Positions 19,262 through 28,193 of a stretch of DNA of 64,000 bases are shown here, piece by piece. A program made the position numbers and the translations under genes. The first letter of the stretch is position 1. Each line of letters begins with the position of its first letter. The DNA is from Gammaproteobacteria bacterium. Lineage in GTDB: Bacteria; Pseudomonadota; Gammaproteobacteria; Nitrococcales; Nitrococcaceae. The DNA lies in contig JAUILK010000011.1 of assembly GCA_030433275.1 (NCBI GenBank), forward strand, positions 1-64,000. The letters run 5' to 3'. The notes under the pieces are model-generated. The model was not told the DNA's origin and searched no databases. It worked only from the letters and a program-made list of their open reading frames with translations.

Positions 19262-19903
19262 TCACCCCTCACGGGCCTGGGAGTAGACCGCAAGCGTGCT
19301 GTCCTGGCGCACCTCGATCATGGGATCGATCAGCTCGCCCTTGAGTAAATGCAACGGTGCCTTGTAATAAAGCTTCACATCGTGGAAGGGATCGGTGAGA
19401 ATTTTCAGAAACCAGGCGAGCCCGGTGATTACATCGTAGATGAAAAACAAATGCACAGTGCGGAATACCAGCGCCGCGCCACCCAGGCACAGCCACAGCA
19501 CCGAGAGGTCGTAGAAATAGCCGTATAAATCCCGGTACGGCGTTATCAGACCGAATAGGCTGGGCTCGACTATGAGCACGATCGGTGAAGCGCCCCAGAT
19601 CGAAAGCAACACGATTTTACGCCTGAGATTGTAGCCGATCTTGATCTGCTCCTTGTAATCATGCGTGACACGATTAACCCTGTCATAGCCTTTGGGCTCG
19701 AAGAAAAAGTGCCCGATCTGCCGAGAGCACATGGCTACGATCCAACCGAGCAACGCTGTCACCACCGGATTGATCAGCACATAAGCGTAAGCGGTCAGAA
19801 AGCTTAGTGCGCTCAAAAGGTGTAGAGATTGATTGACGCGGCTGTGGTGATAATAACGATGGTCATCCCAGCGCTGTTCACGGAGTTCATGGAGCAATCT
19901 CAT
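19262..19903 (-). CDS. DUF962 / Mpo1-like integral membrane protein
   Basis: 213 residues with about four membrane segments. The pattern YYHHSRVNQSLHLLS, then W-x-x-A-x5-QIGHFFFEP, gives the conserved His residues of the DUF962/Mpo1 family. Yeast Mpo1 is an Fe(II) dioxygenase that alpha-oxidises 2-hydroxy fatty acids from phytosphingosine; bacterial members are mostly unstudied. The gene is convergent with the aminotransferase and lies just downstream of psd on the same strand. A lipid or fatty-acid oxidation role fits the locus but is inference. The family call rests on the His pattern and topology. Confidence 0.65.
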   Translation of the reverse strand: MRLLHELREQRWDDHRYYHHSRVNQSLHLLSALSFLTAYAYVLINPVVTALLGWIVAMCSRQIGHFFFEPKGYDRVNRVTHDYKEQIKIGYNLRRKIVLLSIWGASPIVLIVEPSLFGLITPYRDLYGYFYDLSVLWLCLGGAALVFRTVHLFFIYDVITGLAWFLKILTDPFHDVKLYYKAPLHLLKGELIDPMIEVRQDSTLAVYSQAREG

Positions 19904-20033
19904 TCTTCGAATCCCTCATCTGGTTTTTGTAAGGCGGTAATTTTCCATTTTCACTGCACTTCAGTTACCAATTTGCGACAATTGAGTTACGGAAATATTT
20001 CGATCGCTGGCCGCGACCGTTTGCTGTTGCTCA

Positions 20034-20909
20034 TCAAGCCCGTGGCTTGAGCAATAACGGCTGCCCCATGCGCACGGTGGCGCCCTTCTGCAGATTGGGT
20101 ACCAGGACGAACCCCGCGCTAGCCAACACGATGATCGTAGAGCCCTGCTGGAAATAACCCATTTCCTCACCGCGCGCATAGCGCCGTCGGCACGGCAAGA
20201 TCCTCGGACCGCGATAGTGCAGATCCAGCGGCAGCTCGAGCCCATGCACCATAATGGTTGCGACGAGAATAGCCGCCACTGGCACTAGCGCGATACAGTG
20301 TGGCGAGCTGCTTAAGTGCAGTTCCAACACAGCACGCTCGTTGCGGCAGTAGAGGCGCTCGATGCACTTCAAGGCTATGGGATTCACATTCCAGGTATCG
20401 CCCGAGACGTAGCGCACCTCGCGCAGACAGCCTGTATCGGGGGCATGAAAGCGATGGTACATGTTAGCCTTGAGCCGCAAGGTCACGAACACGCCATCGC
20501 GATAGCGCTCCGCCAAAACGTCGTCGCCGAGCAGTTCCGGCAGGCTGTAGGGAAATCCCTTGGCCTGGAAGACCTCGGTACCACGAACCGGACCGAACGC
20601 ACCCACCACCCCGTCACAAGGGCTCACCAACACCGCCGGATCGCTGGCTACGGGTCGTGCACCCGGTTTGAGTTCCCGGATGAAACAATCCTGCATACTG
20701 GCGAAACGCGTCTTTCGCGCTTCGTGCAGGCGCAGATCGCCGGCAAAAATCTGCCACACGGCGATGGATACGTATCGCACCAATGGGTTACGCACCCGGC
20801 TGAACCAGCCTATGAACAGCGTAGCGTAGCGGCGCGGGATACGATTGGTAATCAGGAAATTGACGCGCTCGCGGGGCGAGAGCCGGCTTAGGGGCGTTCG
20901 GGTTATCAA
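20034..20909 (-). CDS. psd: Phosphatidylserine decarboxylase proenzyme
   Basis: 291 residues. Psd decarboxylates phosphatidylserine to phosphatidylethanolamine at the inner membrane. SPCDG (96-100) holds the Asp of the processing triad, and MYHRFHAP (150-157) the His. Self-cleavage would occur at Gly256-Ser257 in a QGST motif, giving the pyruvoyl group on the alpha chain. Most members have LGST here, so the Gln is a minor variant. A hydrophobic patch near 206-222 may touch the membrane. Placement beside a phospholipid methyltransferase suggests headgroup processing from PS to PE to methylated PE. Confidence 0.93.
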   Translation of the reverse strand: MITRTPLSRLSPRERVNFLITNRIPRRYATLFIGWFSRVRNPLVRYVSIAVWQIFAGDLRLHEARKTRFASMQDCFIRELKPGARPVASDPAVLVSPCDGVVGAFGPVRGTEVFQAKGFPYSLPELLGDDVLAERYRDGVFVTLRLKANMYHRFHAPDTGCLREVRYVSGDTWNVNPIALKCIERLYCRNERAVLELHLSSSPHCIALVPVAAILVATIMVHGLELPLDLHYRGPRILPCRRRYARGEEMGYFQQGSTIIVLASAGFVLVPNLQKGATVRMGQPLLLKPRA

Positions 20910-21087
20910 CCGGAGCTAACCACCAACAGTTCAAGAAGTAAACGAATAAGCGTAACGTGGTTATGTTACCGCGCTATGACCGCAGCTGCGGCGCATACCC
21001 GCTCCCTACCGCCATCCGCTACAATACGCTCGGCGCCGAGAGCCCACTGGTGCAGCGAGCGCTGTCTGTCGTACAAGGAGAACAAGA

Positions 21088-21624
21088 ATGATCTATTGGG
21101 CTGTCTTGCTCGCCGCCGTATTGCTCAGCTTCGAGCGGCTCACGTACTTTTGTATCTCGCACTACCCGGATTCCTGGCGCACCCTATGCGAGCGGCCCAT
21201 TCTGGGTGTTCTAGGCGGACCCGTTGTCGTCTTGCAAAAACTATTCTACGTTTTCAAGGTAGTGCAGATCGCAGTATTTTTCGGCTGGTGCAGCCTCTTT
21301 AGTAGTGGATTGATTCCCTGGCCCACCGGCACGGCGCTGTCGACCGCCATCGGCGTACTGCTGCTCGTGGCAGGGATGATACTGAACCTTAGCGTGTTCT
21401 ACCGATTGGGCAATACTGGAGTGTTCTATGGCAAACAACTCGGCTTCGATGTGCCGTGGATCGAGGGCTTTCCGTTCTCACTATTCAAACACCCTCAGTA
21501 CATCGGCACTCTGGCGTCGATCTGGGGATTTTTTTTGATTATGCGCTTTCCCCACGAAGACTGGCTGGTGCTGCCCGTACTTGAAACAGCCTACTATGCC
21601 GTCGGTGCCTACTACGAACCATAA
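21088..21624 (+). CDS. Phospholipid N-methyltransferase of eukaryotic PEMT type
   Basis: 178 residues, mostly membrane: helices near 3-18, 50-70, 84-104 and 140-155. The segment NTGVFYGKQLGF, then GFPFSLFKHPQYIGT (127-141), is the S-adenosylmethionine-binding pattern of the PEMT family, and the C-terminus YYAVGAYYEP fits its second motif. Eukaryotic PEMT converts phosphatidylethanolamine stepwise to phosphatidylcholine. Bacterial Pmt enzymes are usually either soluble or a different membrane type, so this form is unusual. AAGGAG directly upstream gives a strong start. It is divergent from psd. The isoprenylcysteine methyltransferase/NnrU relatives share the topology, so the substrate is not certain. 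Confidence 0.7.
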   Translation: MIYWAVLLAAVLLSFERLTYFCISHYPDSWRTLCERPILGVLGGPVVVLQKLFYVFKVVQIAVFFGWCSLFSSGLIPWPTGTALSTAIGVLLLVAGMILNLSVFYRLGNTGVFYGKQLGFDVPWIEGFPFSLFKHPQYIGTLASIWGFFLIMRFPHEDWLVLPVLETAYYAVGAYYEP

Positions 21625-21783
21625 ACTGGCGCGCGAGTTGCCCCCACCCCATTCTCCTGTCTACGCGACTAATGGCTTGCCGCTCGACATACAGTCTATT
21701 TAACTATTTTGTTGTTCTAAACGAAGGCCGTACAAAACGTGGCATACGGGCAATCAAATATACGACGCTTAGACCAAACTGCT

Positions 21784-23058
21784 TCAGAAAGCCGTAGTCT
21801 GTGCGAACGATTCAACCCCCGCTGGAGGCTGAATCTTGGCGAGCTCTACCGACCGGGGCACCAAGTGGCTGCCAGGCTCTTCCCCGAGGGTCTTAGCCAA
21901 AGCACGTCGGTAGCTATCTCGTGCTTTATTCAATTCACCCAGACGGTCATACGTATCCCCTAACAGGCGAAGAATCACCGGCCGCTCGGCCCGCCGAACA
22001 GCGGCCTCCAGGTAACTCCGCGCACTGCCCAACTGCTCACTGCGCAGCGCCTGACAGCCAGCCGCAAAGAGTAAATCCGGATCCTCAGGGTGATCTTTGA
22101 GCCAACGCTCAAGCACCTCGGACGTCCGTGTGGCCGGCTTGAGATCCAACTCGCCATAGACGTTCACTAGGCGCGGATCCCAGGCTTTCTCCAAACCACC
22201 GCGCAACACGTGCTCCGCTTGCTCTGATTGACCTGCATGAATCAGACTCCGAGCATAGAGCGCAACGATCCCCGGGAGCCGTTTCTGCTCCCGCGTCAAA
22301 CTCTGCCAGACGACCTCGATCTGCTGGGGACCCCGTTCAGCGGCGGCCCGCAACCTAGCCTGTGCCGTTCGCACTTCCAGATCCTCCAGCTCCGCATCGG
22401 TTAATACCGCGTTCCTTCTCAAATCGGGCAGCAGTTCCGCCAAACGCTCCCAATCTTGCAGCGCCTCGGCACTTTCGGCAAGCAATCTAAGTGCATGGTG
22501 ATTGTTAGGGGCACGCTCACGGACCCAGTCGAGCTTGGCTATGGCTTGTTCCCACTGCCGGGCTTGCATCTGCATTTGTGCCTGCAACACACCGAGCCCG
22601 ATCTGTGCTCGCTTCTCCCCCGGGGCGGCGAGCTCCAGATATTGATCACGGCTATCCCACGCTCCTTGTCGCTGAGCGGCGATAGCGGCCACCAAATAAC
22701 TCAGTACGGGCAGATCGACCACATCGGCTCCCTGAAGAACCGCCCGCTCGCTCTCCTTGTTGCGTCCCTCCGCCAGCAGCATCAAACTTCCTACCAATTT
22801 CTTTCTGGCTTTGACTCGGCGTCGATTTCCGGCCCACAGCCGGACGCCGGTCGGCATAAACCAGAGCTGCCGAAGCAGCGACCAGAGCGCATTGAGAGCG
22901 AACCAAAGCGCGAGAAAACCACCGGCGAAAACGAACAAGCTCATCTGCACGGTCCAAGGACCGGCCGTAAACAAAGCATAGCCTTTATATTCATTGAACC
23001 ACAGCGCAGCCGCTACGCTGAACAACAGAATGAACAGGATTAAAAACAACCTTTTCAT
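21784..23058 (-). CDS. hemY: HemY-type TPR protein of the haem operon
   Basis: 424 residues: two N-terminal membrane helices (about 3-20 and 40-62), then a basic linker and helical TPR-like repeats to the C-terminus. This is the proteobacterial HemY always found at the end of hemCDXY operons, not the protoporphyrinogen oxidase of the same name. Its exact role in late haem synthesis is unclear. It overlaps hemX by four bases (ATGA), so translation is coupled. Length and topology are normal. Confidence 0.92.
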   Translation of the reverse strand: MKRLFLILFILLFSVAAALWFNEYKGYALFTAGPWTVQMSLFVFAGGFLALWFALNALWSLLRQLWFMPTGVRLWAGNRRRVKARKKLVGSLMLLAEGRNKESERAVLQGADVVDLPVLSYLVAAIAAQRQGAWDSRDQYLELAAPGEKRAQIGLGVLQAQMQMQARQWEQAIAKLDWVRERAPNNHHALRLLAESAEALQDWERLAELLPDLRRNAVLTDAELEDLEVRTAQARLRAAAERGPQQIEVVWQSLTREQKRLPGIVALYARSLIHAGQSEQAEHVLRGGLEKAWDPRLVNVYGELDLKPATRTSEVLERWLKDHPEDPDLLFAAGCQALRSEQLGSARSYLEAAVRRAERPVILRLLGDTYDRLGELNKARDSYRRALAKTLGEEPGSHLVPRSVELAKIQPPAGVESFAQTTAF

Positions 23059-24299
23059 TGGGCACTCCTGAACCCGAGCCGCTCTACCGGAGCCAACAAG
23101 GGGCCGATATCCGGTAATTGAACCGCAACCGGCTCTTCGGCAAGCTCACCGAGCTCACTAATCGTAGCCTCGACCTCTGCGCTTTGCTCATCGAAATACA
23201 GGCCCAACCATTCCCGGACACGCTCCAGGCTCCTCTGATAAAGCGCCTGATCACCTCTCAGAGCGGCGAGTCGCGCGGCCTCGAGCTCGAGCGTAAGATT
23301 TTGGTGCAAAAAAAAGCGCTCTTGCGGCGTCACCAGCGGAACGACTTTGAGATCGCGCGCAACCACCACCAGCCTGGACAGACTGCCTTTCAACTCTTCC
23401 CAGGCATGATTCGCCTGCGCCCGCCAATCCTTATTAACCACTGCTGCGCTTGCGGGGGCACCTGCTGCGGAAGGCTCGGCGCCGGTTCCAACTGCCAACG
23501 GCAGCTCAGGTAAGCGTTCACCGATTTGATGCAAAGCATGGTTGATCTTGGTTCGATCCGGCAACTGAACCTTTAGCAGGCGATCGACGGCTCGTGCTAT
23601 GCCGCGTCGGGCCTCGATGCTCTCGCCGCCGAGATCCGCCAGCAGCTCATCCGCTTTTTTAAGCGCGGCCAACGCCGAGTCTACATCACCGTAAAACCGA
23701 ATCCGGTTTTTCGCCACGAAAGCCAGATAGCCCGCCTCCGACTCGGCCCAAGCGGCTCGCTTGGCCCGGGCGAGTTCATCGAAACGCTGTTTGAGCTGTT
23801 CCGCGTTCTGCTGCAGCTCAGTATCGGCTTGGTGTTGCTTCGCCAATTGCTCCTGCACCTGCGATTGCCTCTGCCCAAGCTCGTTGACGCTCTTATCCAG
23901 GCGCGCCAACGCGGGCTCACCCGAACCAGTGGGGCGCTGCGTAAGTTGCTGGAACTCACTCGACAGGGCCGACAAACGCTCTTGCATCGGCTGGAGATCC
24001 GCCTGCACACTCCCCGCAACGACGTATTGCGACTGCTGCGCCTGCAGACGCCGGTCCTGCTGCCAGAGCCAATAACCACCACCGGCCGCACCTGCTGCAA
24101 CCAGCAGCGCCACGCCGAGCGCAATTCCTGCTAAAGTGCCTCCACTGCGCGCCGGTGGCGCACCGCCGCCATTTCCTTTGGGGCCCGGTGGGGTTGATCG
24201 GACACCGCTGCCGGAACTGCCGCCTTGAGTTGGCGCGGTGCGTCCTGGTGACGCCGATGCGCCCTGCAGGCGCCCCTTATCCGTTTTCTCCTCGCTCAT
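23055..24299 (-). CDS. hemX: HemX, membrane-anchored haem operon protein
   Basis: 414 residues. A low-complexity Gly/Ser/Pro N-terminus of about 52 residues precedes one membrane helix (about 53-77, rich in Ala, Gly and Leu). A long coiled coil (about 80-185) and a helical periplasmic domain follow. Databases often label it uroporphyrinogen-III C-methyltransferase, but no SAM-binding methyltransferase domain is present. It overlaps hemY and is the first gene after a 368-base gap where hemD would be expected. Confidence 0.9.
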   Translation of the reverse strand: MSEEKTDKGRLQGASASPGRTAPTQGGSSGSGVRSTPPGPKGNGGGAPPARSGGTLAGIALGVALLVAAGAAGGGYWLWQQDRRLQAQQSQYVVAGSVQADLQPMQERLSALSSEFQQLTQRPTGSGEPALARLDKSVNELGQRQSQVQEQLAKQHQADTELQQNAEQLKQRFDELARAKRAAWAESEAGYLAFVAKNRIRFYGDVDSALAALKKADELLADLGGESIEARRGIARAVDRLLKVQLPDRTKINHALHQIGERLPELPLAVGTGAEPSAAGAPASAAVVNKDWRAQANHAWEELKGSLSRLVVVARDLKVVPLVTPQERFFLHQNLTLELEAARLAALRGDQALYQRSLERVREWLGLYFDEQSAEVEATISELGELAEEPVAVQLPDIGPLLAPVERLGFRSAQ

Positions 24300-24667
24300 C
24301 TGTCGTCATTCTCTATGCGTGTACATTCCACAGACAGATTGGCCGAATGCCCAGGCCATCACAGCCAGTGCCCAACATCCGTCCGGCCAACCGCCCCCGC
24401 CGTTTGTGGGTTTCGCAACCAAACCGCCGCCTCAGCGGACCCATGCTCGCTAGCGGCAGCAAACGCCGCCCTCCAGTGCATGCGCAGCCCCCTGCCGGGA
24501 TCCCCTTTGCTTGCATAGGTCAAGCGGCATGCGTAACCGATTATGAACCGCAGCCCATCCCTGCGCCACCCGAGATCAGCGCGGGATTTTCGCAACAAGA
24601 TTGACCTGAGCCTAATTTGGCCAAACTCCTTCGCTCAAGTGTAGCCCATCCCTAACGGGGCATGAGG
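24300..24667. other. Gap between hemC and hemX without hemD
   Basis: 368 bases where uroporphyrinogen-III synthase (about 750 bases) normally sits. Several short open frames on both strands cover it, but none resembles HemD or any other protein I know. A promoter for hemX-hemY may lie here. Confidence 0.6.
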
Positions 24668-25597
24668 CTACTCTTCGTCCGTCACCGCCAGCAACTCAGC
24701 CGCACCGCGGGAGAGCAGATCGTCAGCCAATCGCCCACCTAAGTCGACTCCCTCCGCCGCGAGCCCGCGAATCTCACCGCGGAGCACGCAGTTGCCATCA
24801 CGGGAACCGACCAATGCGCGCAACCATATGTCGGACCCATCGAGCACCGCGAAAGCTGCAATCGGCACCTGGCAACTGCCCTCTAGGCGCGCATTAACGG
24901 CACGTTCGGCCACCACCCGCAGATAGCTTGGATAATGAGTCAAGGGGGCAATCAGACAATTGATCTCTGGGTCATCGCTGCGACACTCGATGCCCAAGGC
25001 ACCCTGGCCGACCGCCGGTAGGCTTTGCTCCGGCGTGAGCGTACAACGGATGCGCTCGGCAAGCCCCAAACGACGCAACCCCGCTGCCGCCAGCACGATC
25101 GCATCGAACTCGCCGCTCTCGAGCTTGGCAAGCCGCGTTTGAACATTGCCGCGCAGCGTGCCCACCCGCAAATCCGGCCGTTGAGCCCGCAACTGGCACT
25201 CCCGACGTAGACTGGCGGTACCCACATTCGCCCCGGTCGGCAGCGCCGCCAAGCCCTGGTAACGGCTGGAAACAAAGGCATCGCAGGGATCTTCGCGCTC
25301 GAGCACAACAGGCAGATGCATGCCCTCAGGCAATTCCGCCGGAACGTCTTTAATCGAATGGACTGCGATGTCCGCCCGCCCCTCCCAGATACCACGTTCG
25401 AGCTCTTTGACGAACAGCGCCTTACCACCAATACGCGCAAGCGGCGTATCAAGAATACGATCGCCACGGGTGGTCATGGCGACCAGCTCGACCTCAAGCT
25501 CCGGGTACTGGCGGCGCAACTCCGCCGCTACGTGCTCAGCCTGCCATAAAGCAAGTGGACTCTTGCGCGTGGCGATGCGCAGCCGTCGTCTGGACAT
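24668..25597 (-). CDS. hemC: Porphobilinogen deaminase (hydroxymethylbilane synthase)
   Basis: 309 residues. HemC joins four porphobilinogens into hydroxymethylbilane. Seen are [14 protein letters not shown], catalytic Asp84 in HSIKDVP, the Arg-rich [10 protein letters not shown], and Cys242 (EGSCQVP), which carries the dipyrromethane cofactor. The start at 25597 follows GAGGAATTGC, a good ribosome site. The reading frame stays open 51 codons further upstream, but that extension is the tail of a decayed algR copy, not HemC. The product would need HemD, which is not encoded beside it. Confidence 0.95.
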   Translation of the reverse strand: MSRRRLRIATRKSPLALWQAEHVAAELRRQYPELEVELVAMTTRGDRILDTPLARIGGKALFVKELERGIWEGRADIAVHSIKDVPAELPEGMHLPVVLEREDPCDAFVSSRYQGLAALPTGANVGTASLRRECQLRAQRPDLRVGTLRGNVQTRLAKLESGEFDAIVLAAAGLRRLGLAERIRCTLTPEQSLPAVGQGALGIECRSDDPEINCLIAPLTHYPSYLRVVAERAVNARLEGSCQVPIAAFAVLDGSDIWLRALVGSRDGNCVLRGEIRGLAAEGVDLGGRLADDLLSRGAAELLAVTDEE

Positions 25598-25640
25598 GCA
25601 ATTCCTCAACTTCCAAGCTTCTGGGAAACCGCCGCAACAG

Positions 25641-26062
25641 ACAAGCGCGCAGCAGAATGCGCACCTGCGGCAGATGACACCGACCGACCTTGAGTCGCTC
25701 AGCGCTGCCAAGGAGTACGAAAGAACAACGCCCATCCGGCGCTGCTCCAAGCCTACGAGGCGGACACGCGCGAACCGTGCATTGCGGCGAATGCGCAGGA
25801 ACCGTCAGCGGAATTCCTCCTCTGGCTGGCGCCGAGAATCATCGATGAGATCCTCGCCATCTGCATGTCTAACGATAACGTACTTCTGATCGGCCATGAA
25901 ATAGTGAATGTCGGCGATCACAACAAGCTCGACACCGCGACGACGAAGGTGGCCACAACCGTGGTCGGCGTAAGCGGTTACGATAATCCCCCTGGGCTCC
26001 AAATAATCCAACCACGCGGCAAGCGGTTGCCTGAGTGAAGGCAACGGGGTCATTCTGCCCAC
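25641..26062 (-). pseudogene. Decayed partial duplicate of algR (LytTR response regulator)
   Basis: On the minus strand this stretch aligns with the intact algR at 27313-28050. AAWLDYLEPRGIIVTAYADH matches the middle of the receiver domain, then about 52 residues are missing, then RRRGVELVVIADIHYFMADQ matches the LytTR domain almost exactly. A TGA stop replaces an Arg codon after EEEFR (25805), where the intact copy reads EEEFGRRFLRI. The homology continues past it ([16 protein letters not shown]). The original stop is lost, so the tail reads in frame into hemC. The N-terminal half of the receiver is absent. No product with AlgR function is expected. Confidence 0.88.
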
Positions 26063-26221
26063 ACACTTGACCCAGCCGAATAGGATTATCTAAGTATCCA
26101 ACGATCGAAGGGACGTCCAACCCACTGTCTTGCACCAATAATGTGTTACCTGATGGCAGGCTTTTAAAAAACGCCTTGCAGCGCCGTCAAACACAGCATT
26201 GAACAAGTCACGGAGTTCGGC

Positions 26222-27211
26222 ATGCGCACACTATTCGGTCTGTTAACTATATTCTTTCTGATGAAATCGGCACCGTCTCCCGCCGATTCCGCACGCCTCG
26301 AAATTCAGGAATGGCCGGTACCTTGGCAAAGCAGCCAGCCGCGCGACCCGGATGTGGCACCCAATGGCCACGTTTGGTTCGTGGGTCAGAGTGGCGATTA
26401 CGTCGCCAATTTCGATCCGGCGACGGAAGCCTTCGTAAAAATCGACCTCAAAAAAGGCACCGGACCGCACAATTTAATTGTCGGATCCGAAGGATACATC
26501 TGGTACTCCGGCAACCGCGGCCAGCATATTGGTCGCATCGATCCAGAAACGAGGAAGATCCTGCGCATTGATATGCCGATCGGCGCAGCACGTGATCCTC
26601 ATACGCTGGTTGAGGACGGTCACGGGAATATCTGGTTCACCGTGCAGCATGGCAATTTCATCGGCCGCTTGGACAAGAAAAACCAAAAGATCCACTTGGT
26701 AACGGTCACGACCAAGCGGGCACGACCCTACGGCATCATCAGCGATTCCCAGGGCCGGCCCTGGATTGCTCTGCTGGGTACGAACAAACTGGCGAACGTC
26801 GATCCGAAGACCATGAAATTGACGGAAGTCGAACTGCCGCGCCCGGATGCCCGACCGCGCCGAGTGGCCAGAACCAGCGACGGCCGAATTTGGTATGTCG
26901 ACTACGCCGAAGGCTACCTAGGCAACTACGATCCAGGTACAAAAAAGATCCAGGAGTGGAAGACCCCAAACGAACGCCCAGGCCCATATGCCATGACGGT
27001 AGATGACAAAAATCGAGTTTGGTTCGTGGAGACGATTCCACATCCGAATCGGTTTATCGGTTTTGATCCGGCAACCGAGCAATTCTTCAGCCAGTCAAAT
27101 ATCCCAAGCGGCGGCGGTTCGGTAAGACATATGGTGTTTGACCCACCAACCAACACCATTTGGTTCGGCACCGACACACAACGTCTGGGGCGGGCACGCC
27201 TGCCTGACTGA
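26222..27211 (+). CDS. Secreted beta-propeller protein, virginiamycin B lyase (Vgb)-like
   Basis: 329 residues with a signal peptide of about 23 residues (MRTLFGLLTIFFLMKS, cleaved near PADSA). The rest is repeats of the form P-x4-GxxWFxx, about every 45 residues (NGHVWFVGQ, EGYIWYSGN, HGNIWFTVQ, DGRIWYVDY, KNRVWFVET, NTIWFGTD), which build a six- or seven-bladed propeller. Vgb lyases open streptogramin B rings, but most relatives are uncharacterised periplasmic proteins, and the YncE/SMP-30 class looks similar. I would not infer antibiotic resistance. It sits on the opposite strand between the broken and the intact algR copies, so it is probably inserted DNA. Confidence 0.75.
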   Translation: MRTLFGLLTIFFLMKSAPSPADSARLEIQEWPVPWQSSQPRDPDVAPNGHVWFVGQSGDYVANFDPATEAFVKIDLKKGTGPHNLIVGSEGYIWYSGNRGQHIGRIDPETRKILRIDMPIGAARDPHTLVEDGHGNIWFTVQHGNFIGRLDKKNQKIHLVTVTTKRARPYGIISDSQGRPWIALLGTNKLANVDPKTMKLTEVELPRPDARPRRVARTSDGRIWYVDYAEGYLGNYDPGTKKIQEWKTPNERPGPYAMTVDDKNRVWFVETIPHPNRFIGFDPATEQFFSQSNIPSGGGSVRHMVFDPPTNTIWFGTDTQRLGRARLPD

Positions 27212-27312
27212 GGCGTATTCGCTCTGATTGCATCACTTCGGTAAAGTAGCTACCGTAGTTTACGCACAGCCGGGATAAGCGATTAGCATTATGCGGCTCA
27301 GGTGCAACCTTC

Positions 27313-28050
27313 TCAGACTGAGGCTTCGCGCAGCAAGCTGCGCACCTGCGGCAGGTGGCGTCGACTCACCTCGAGTCGCTCGTCGCTGTCCAGAAGTACG
27401 GCATAACAGCGTCCATCCGGGCGCTTTTCCAGACCGACGAGGCGGCCGCGCGCCACCAGCGCCTTGCGGTGAATGCGCAGGAACCGCCGGCCGAACTCCT
27501 CTTCTAATTGCCGCAGCGAGTCCTCGATGAGATCCTCGCCATCGTCATGCCTAACGATAACGTACTTCTGATCGGCCATGAAATAGTGGATATCGGCGAC
27601 CGCGATAAGTTCGATACCGCGGCGACGCCGACACAGGATGTGTTGGCGACCCCATGCTTCGGAGGGGGGCTGAAGAGTGTCGAGCTGGGCTCGATTGAGT
27701 CGACGCGCCTTGATAAGCGCCGCAGCAAGGCGTTCGCGCCGCACGGGTTTAACCAAATAGTCGATCGCCGCGGCGTCGAAGGCGGCCAGCGCGTGATCGC
27801 CGTAGGCGGTTACAAAAATCACCGCCGGAGGTTGCTCTAGCTGGCTCAAGCGGGCTGCCGCTTGCAGGCCATCGATGCCCGGCATACGGATATCCATTAG
27901 CACGACCTCGGGCTGCCAGCGGCGGCAGCATTGCAGCGCCTCGGTCCCATTCACCGCCTCAGCCACAACCTCGTGCTCGCCCACCGCGCGGACCAACGCG
28001 GACAACCGCCCGCGCGCCGGCTCTTCATCATCGACAATAAGGATCTTCAC
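27313..28050 (-). CDS. algR: LytTR-family response regulator AlgR
   Basis: 246 residues from a GTG at 28050 (VKILIVDDEEPARGR); the frame is open further upstream but gives no receiver-like sequence. The receiver domain (1-118) has acidic residues at 7-9, phospho-accepting Asp53 in LMDIRMPG and Lys in VKPVRR. A linker leads to the LytTR DNA-binding domain (about 140-245) with IHYFMADQKYVIV and RIHRKALV. AlgR-type regulators control surface traits such as alginate, type IV pili and biofilm in Pseudomonas; the targets here are unknown. The kinase gene algZ lies 143 bases upstream on the same strand. Confidence 0.92.
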   Translation of the reverse strand: MKILIVDDEEPARGRLSALVRAVGEHEVVAEAVNGTEALQCCRRWQPEVVLMDIRMPGIDGLQAAARLSQLEQPPAVIFVTAYGDHALAAFDAAAIDYLVKPVRRERLAAALIKARRLNRAQLDTLQPPSEAWGRQHILCRRRRGIELIAVADIHYFMADQKYVIVRHDDGEDLIEDSLRQLEEEFGRRFLRIHRKALVARGRLVGLEKRPDGRCYAVLLDSDERLEVSRRHLPQVRSLLREASV

Positions 28051-28193
28051 CGCACGCCCCCGCCTCCGCTTAACAAGTTGTAGCGCATCACCTTGATTGG
28101 CCACGGATAGAGTCCAGGGCCGATGCCAGCACAGCTGCCTTATCTGACCGGCTGACCTCACGCTATTGGCACTAAATAGGGCGATGCACTACA

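Noticed and set aside
19904-20033. Pho box upstream of the DUF962 gene
   Set aside because: The best pair of repeats matches only about 9 of 14 positions, no better than expected in AT-rich DNA.
24155-24604. Open frames between hemX and hemC as a possible hemD
   Set aside because: Too short, Pro/Arg-rich and without HemD features; two of them overlap hemX.
25598-25750. 51-residue N-terminal extension of HemC
   Set aside because: This part aligns with the tail of AlgR and is pseudogene sequence; a good ribosome site marks the true start at 25597.
26222-27211. Streptogramin resistance gene
   Set aside because: The propeller repeats match a broad secreted family; similarity to Vgb alone does not show lyase activity.
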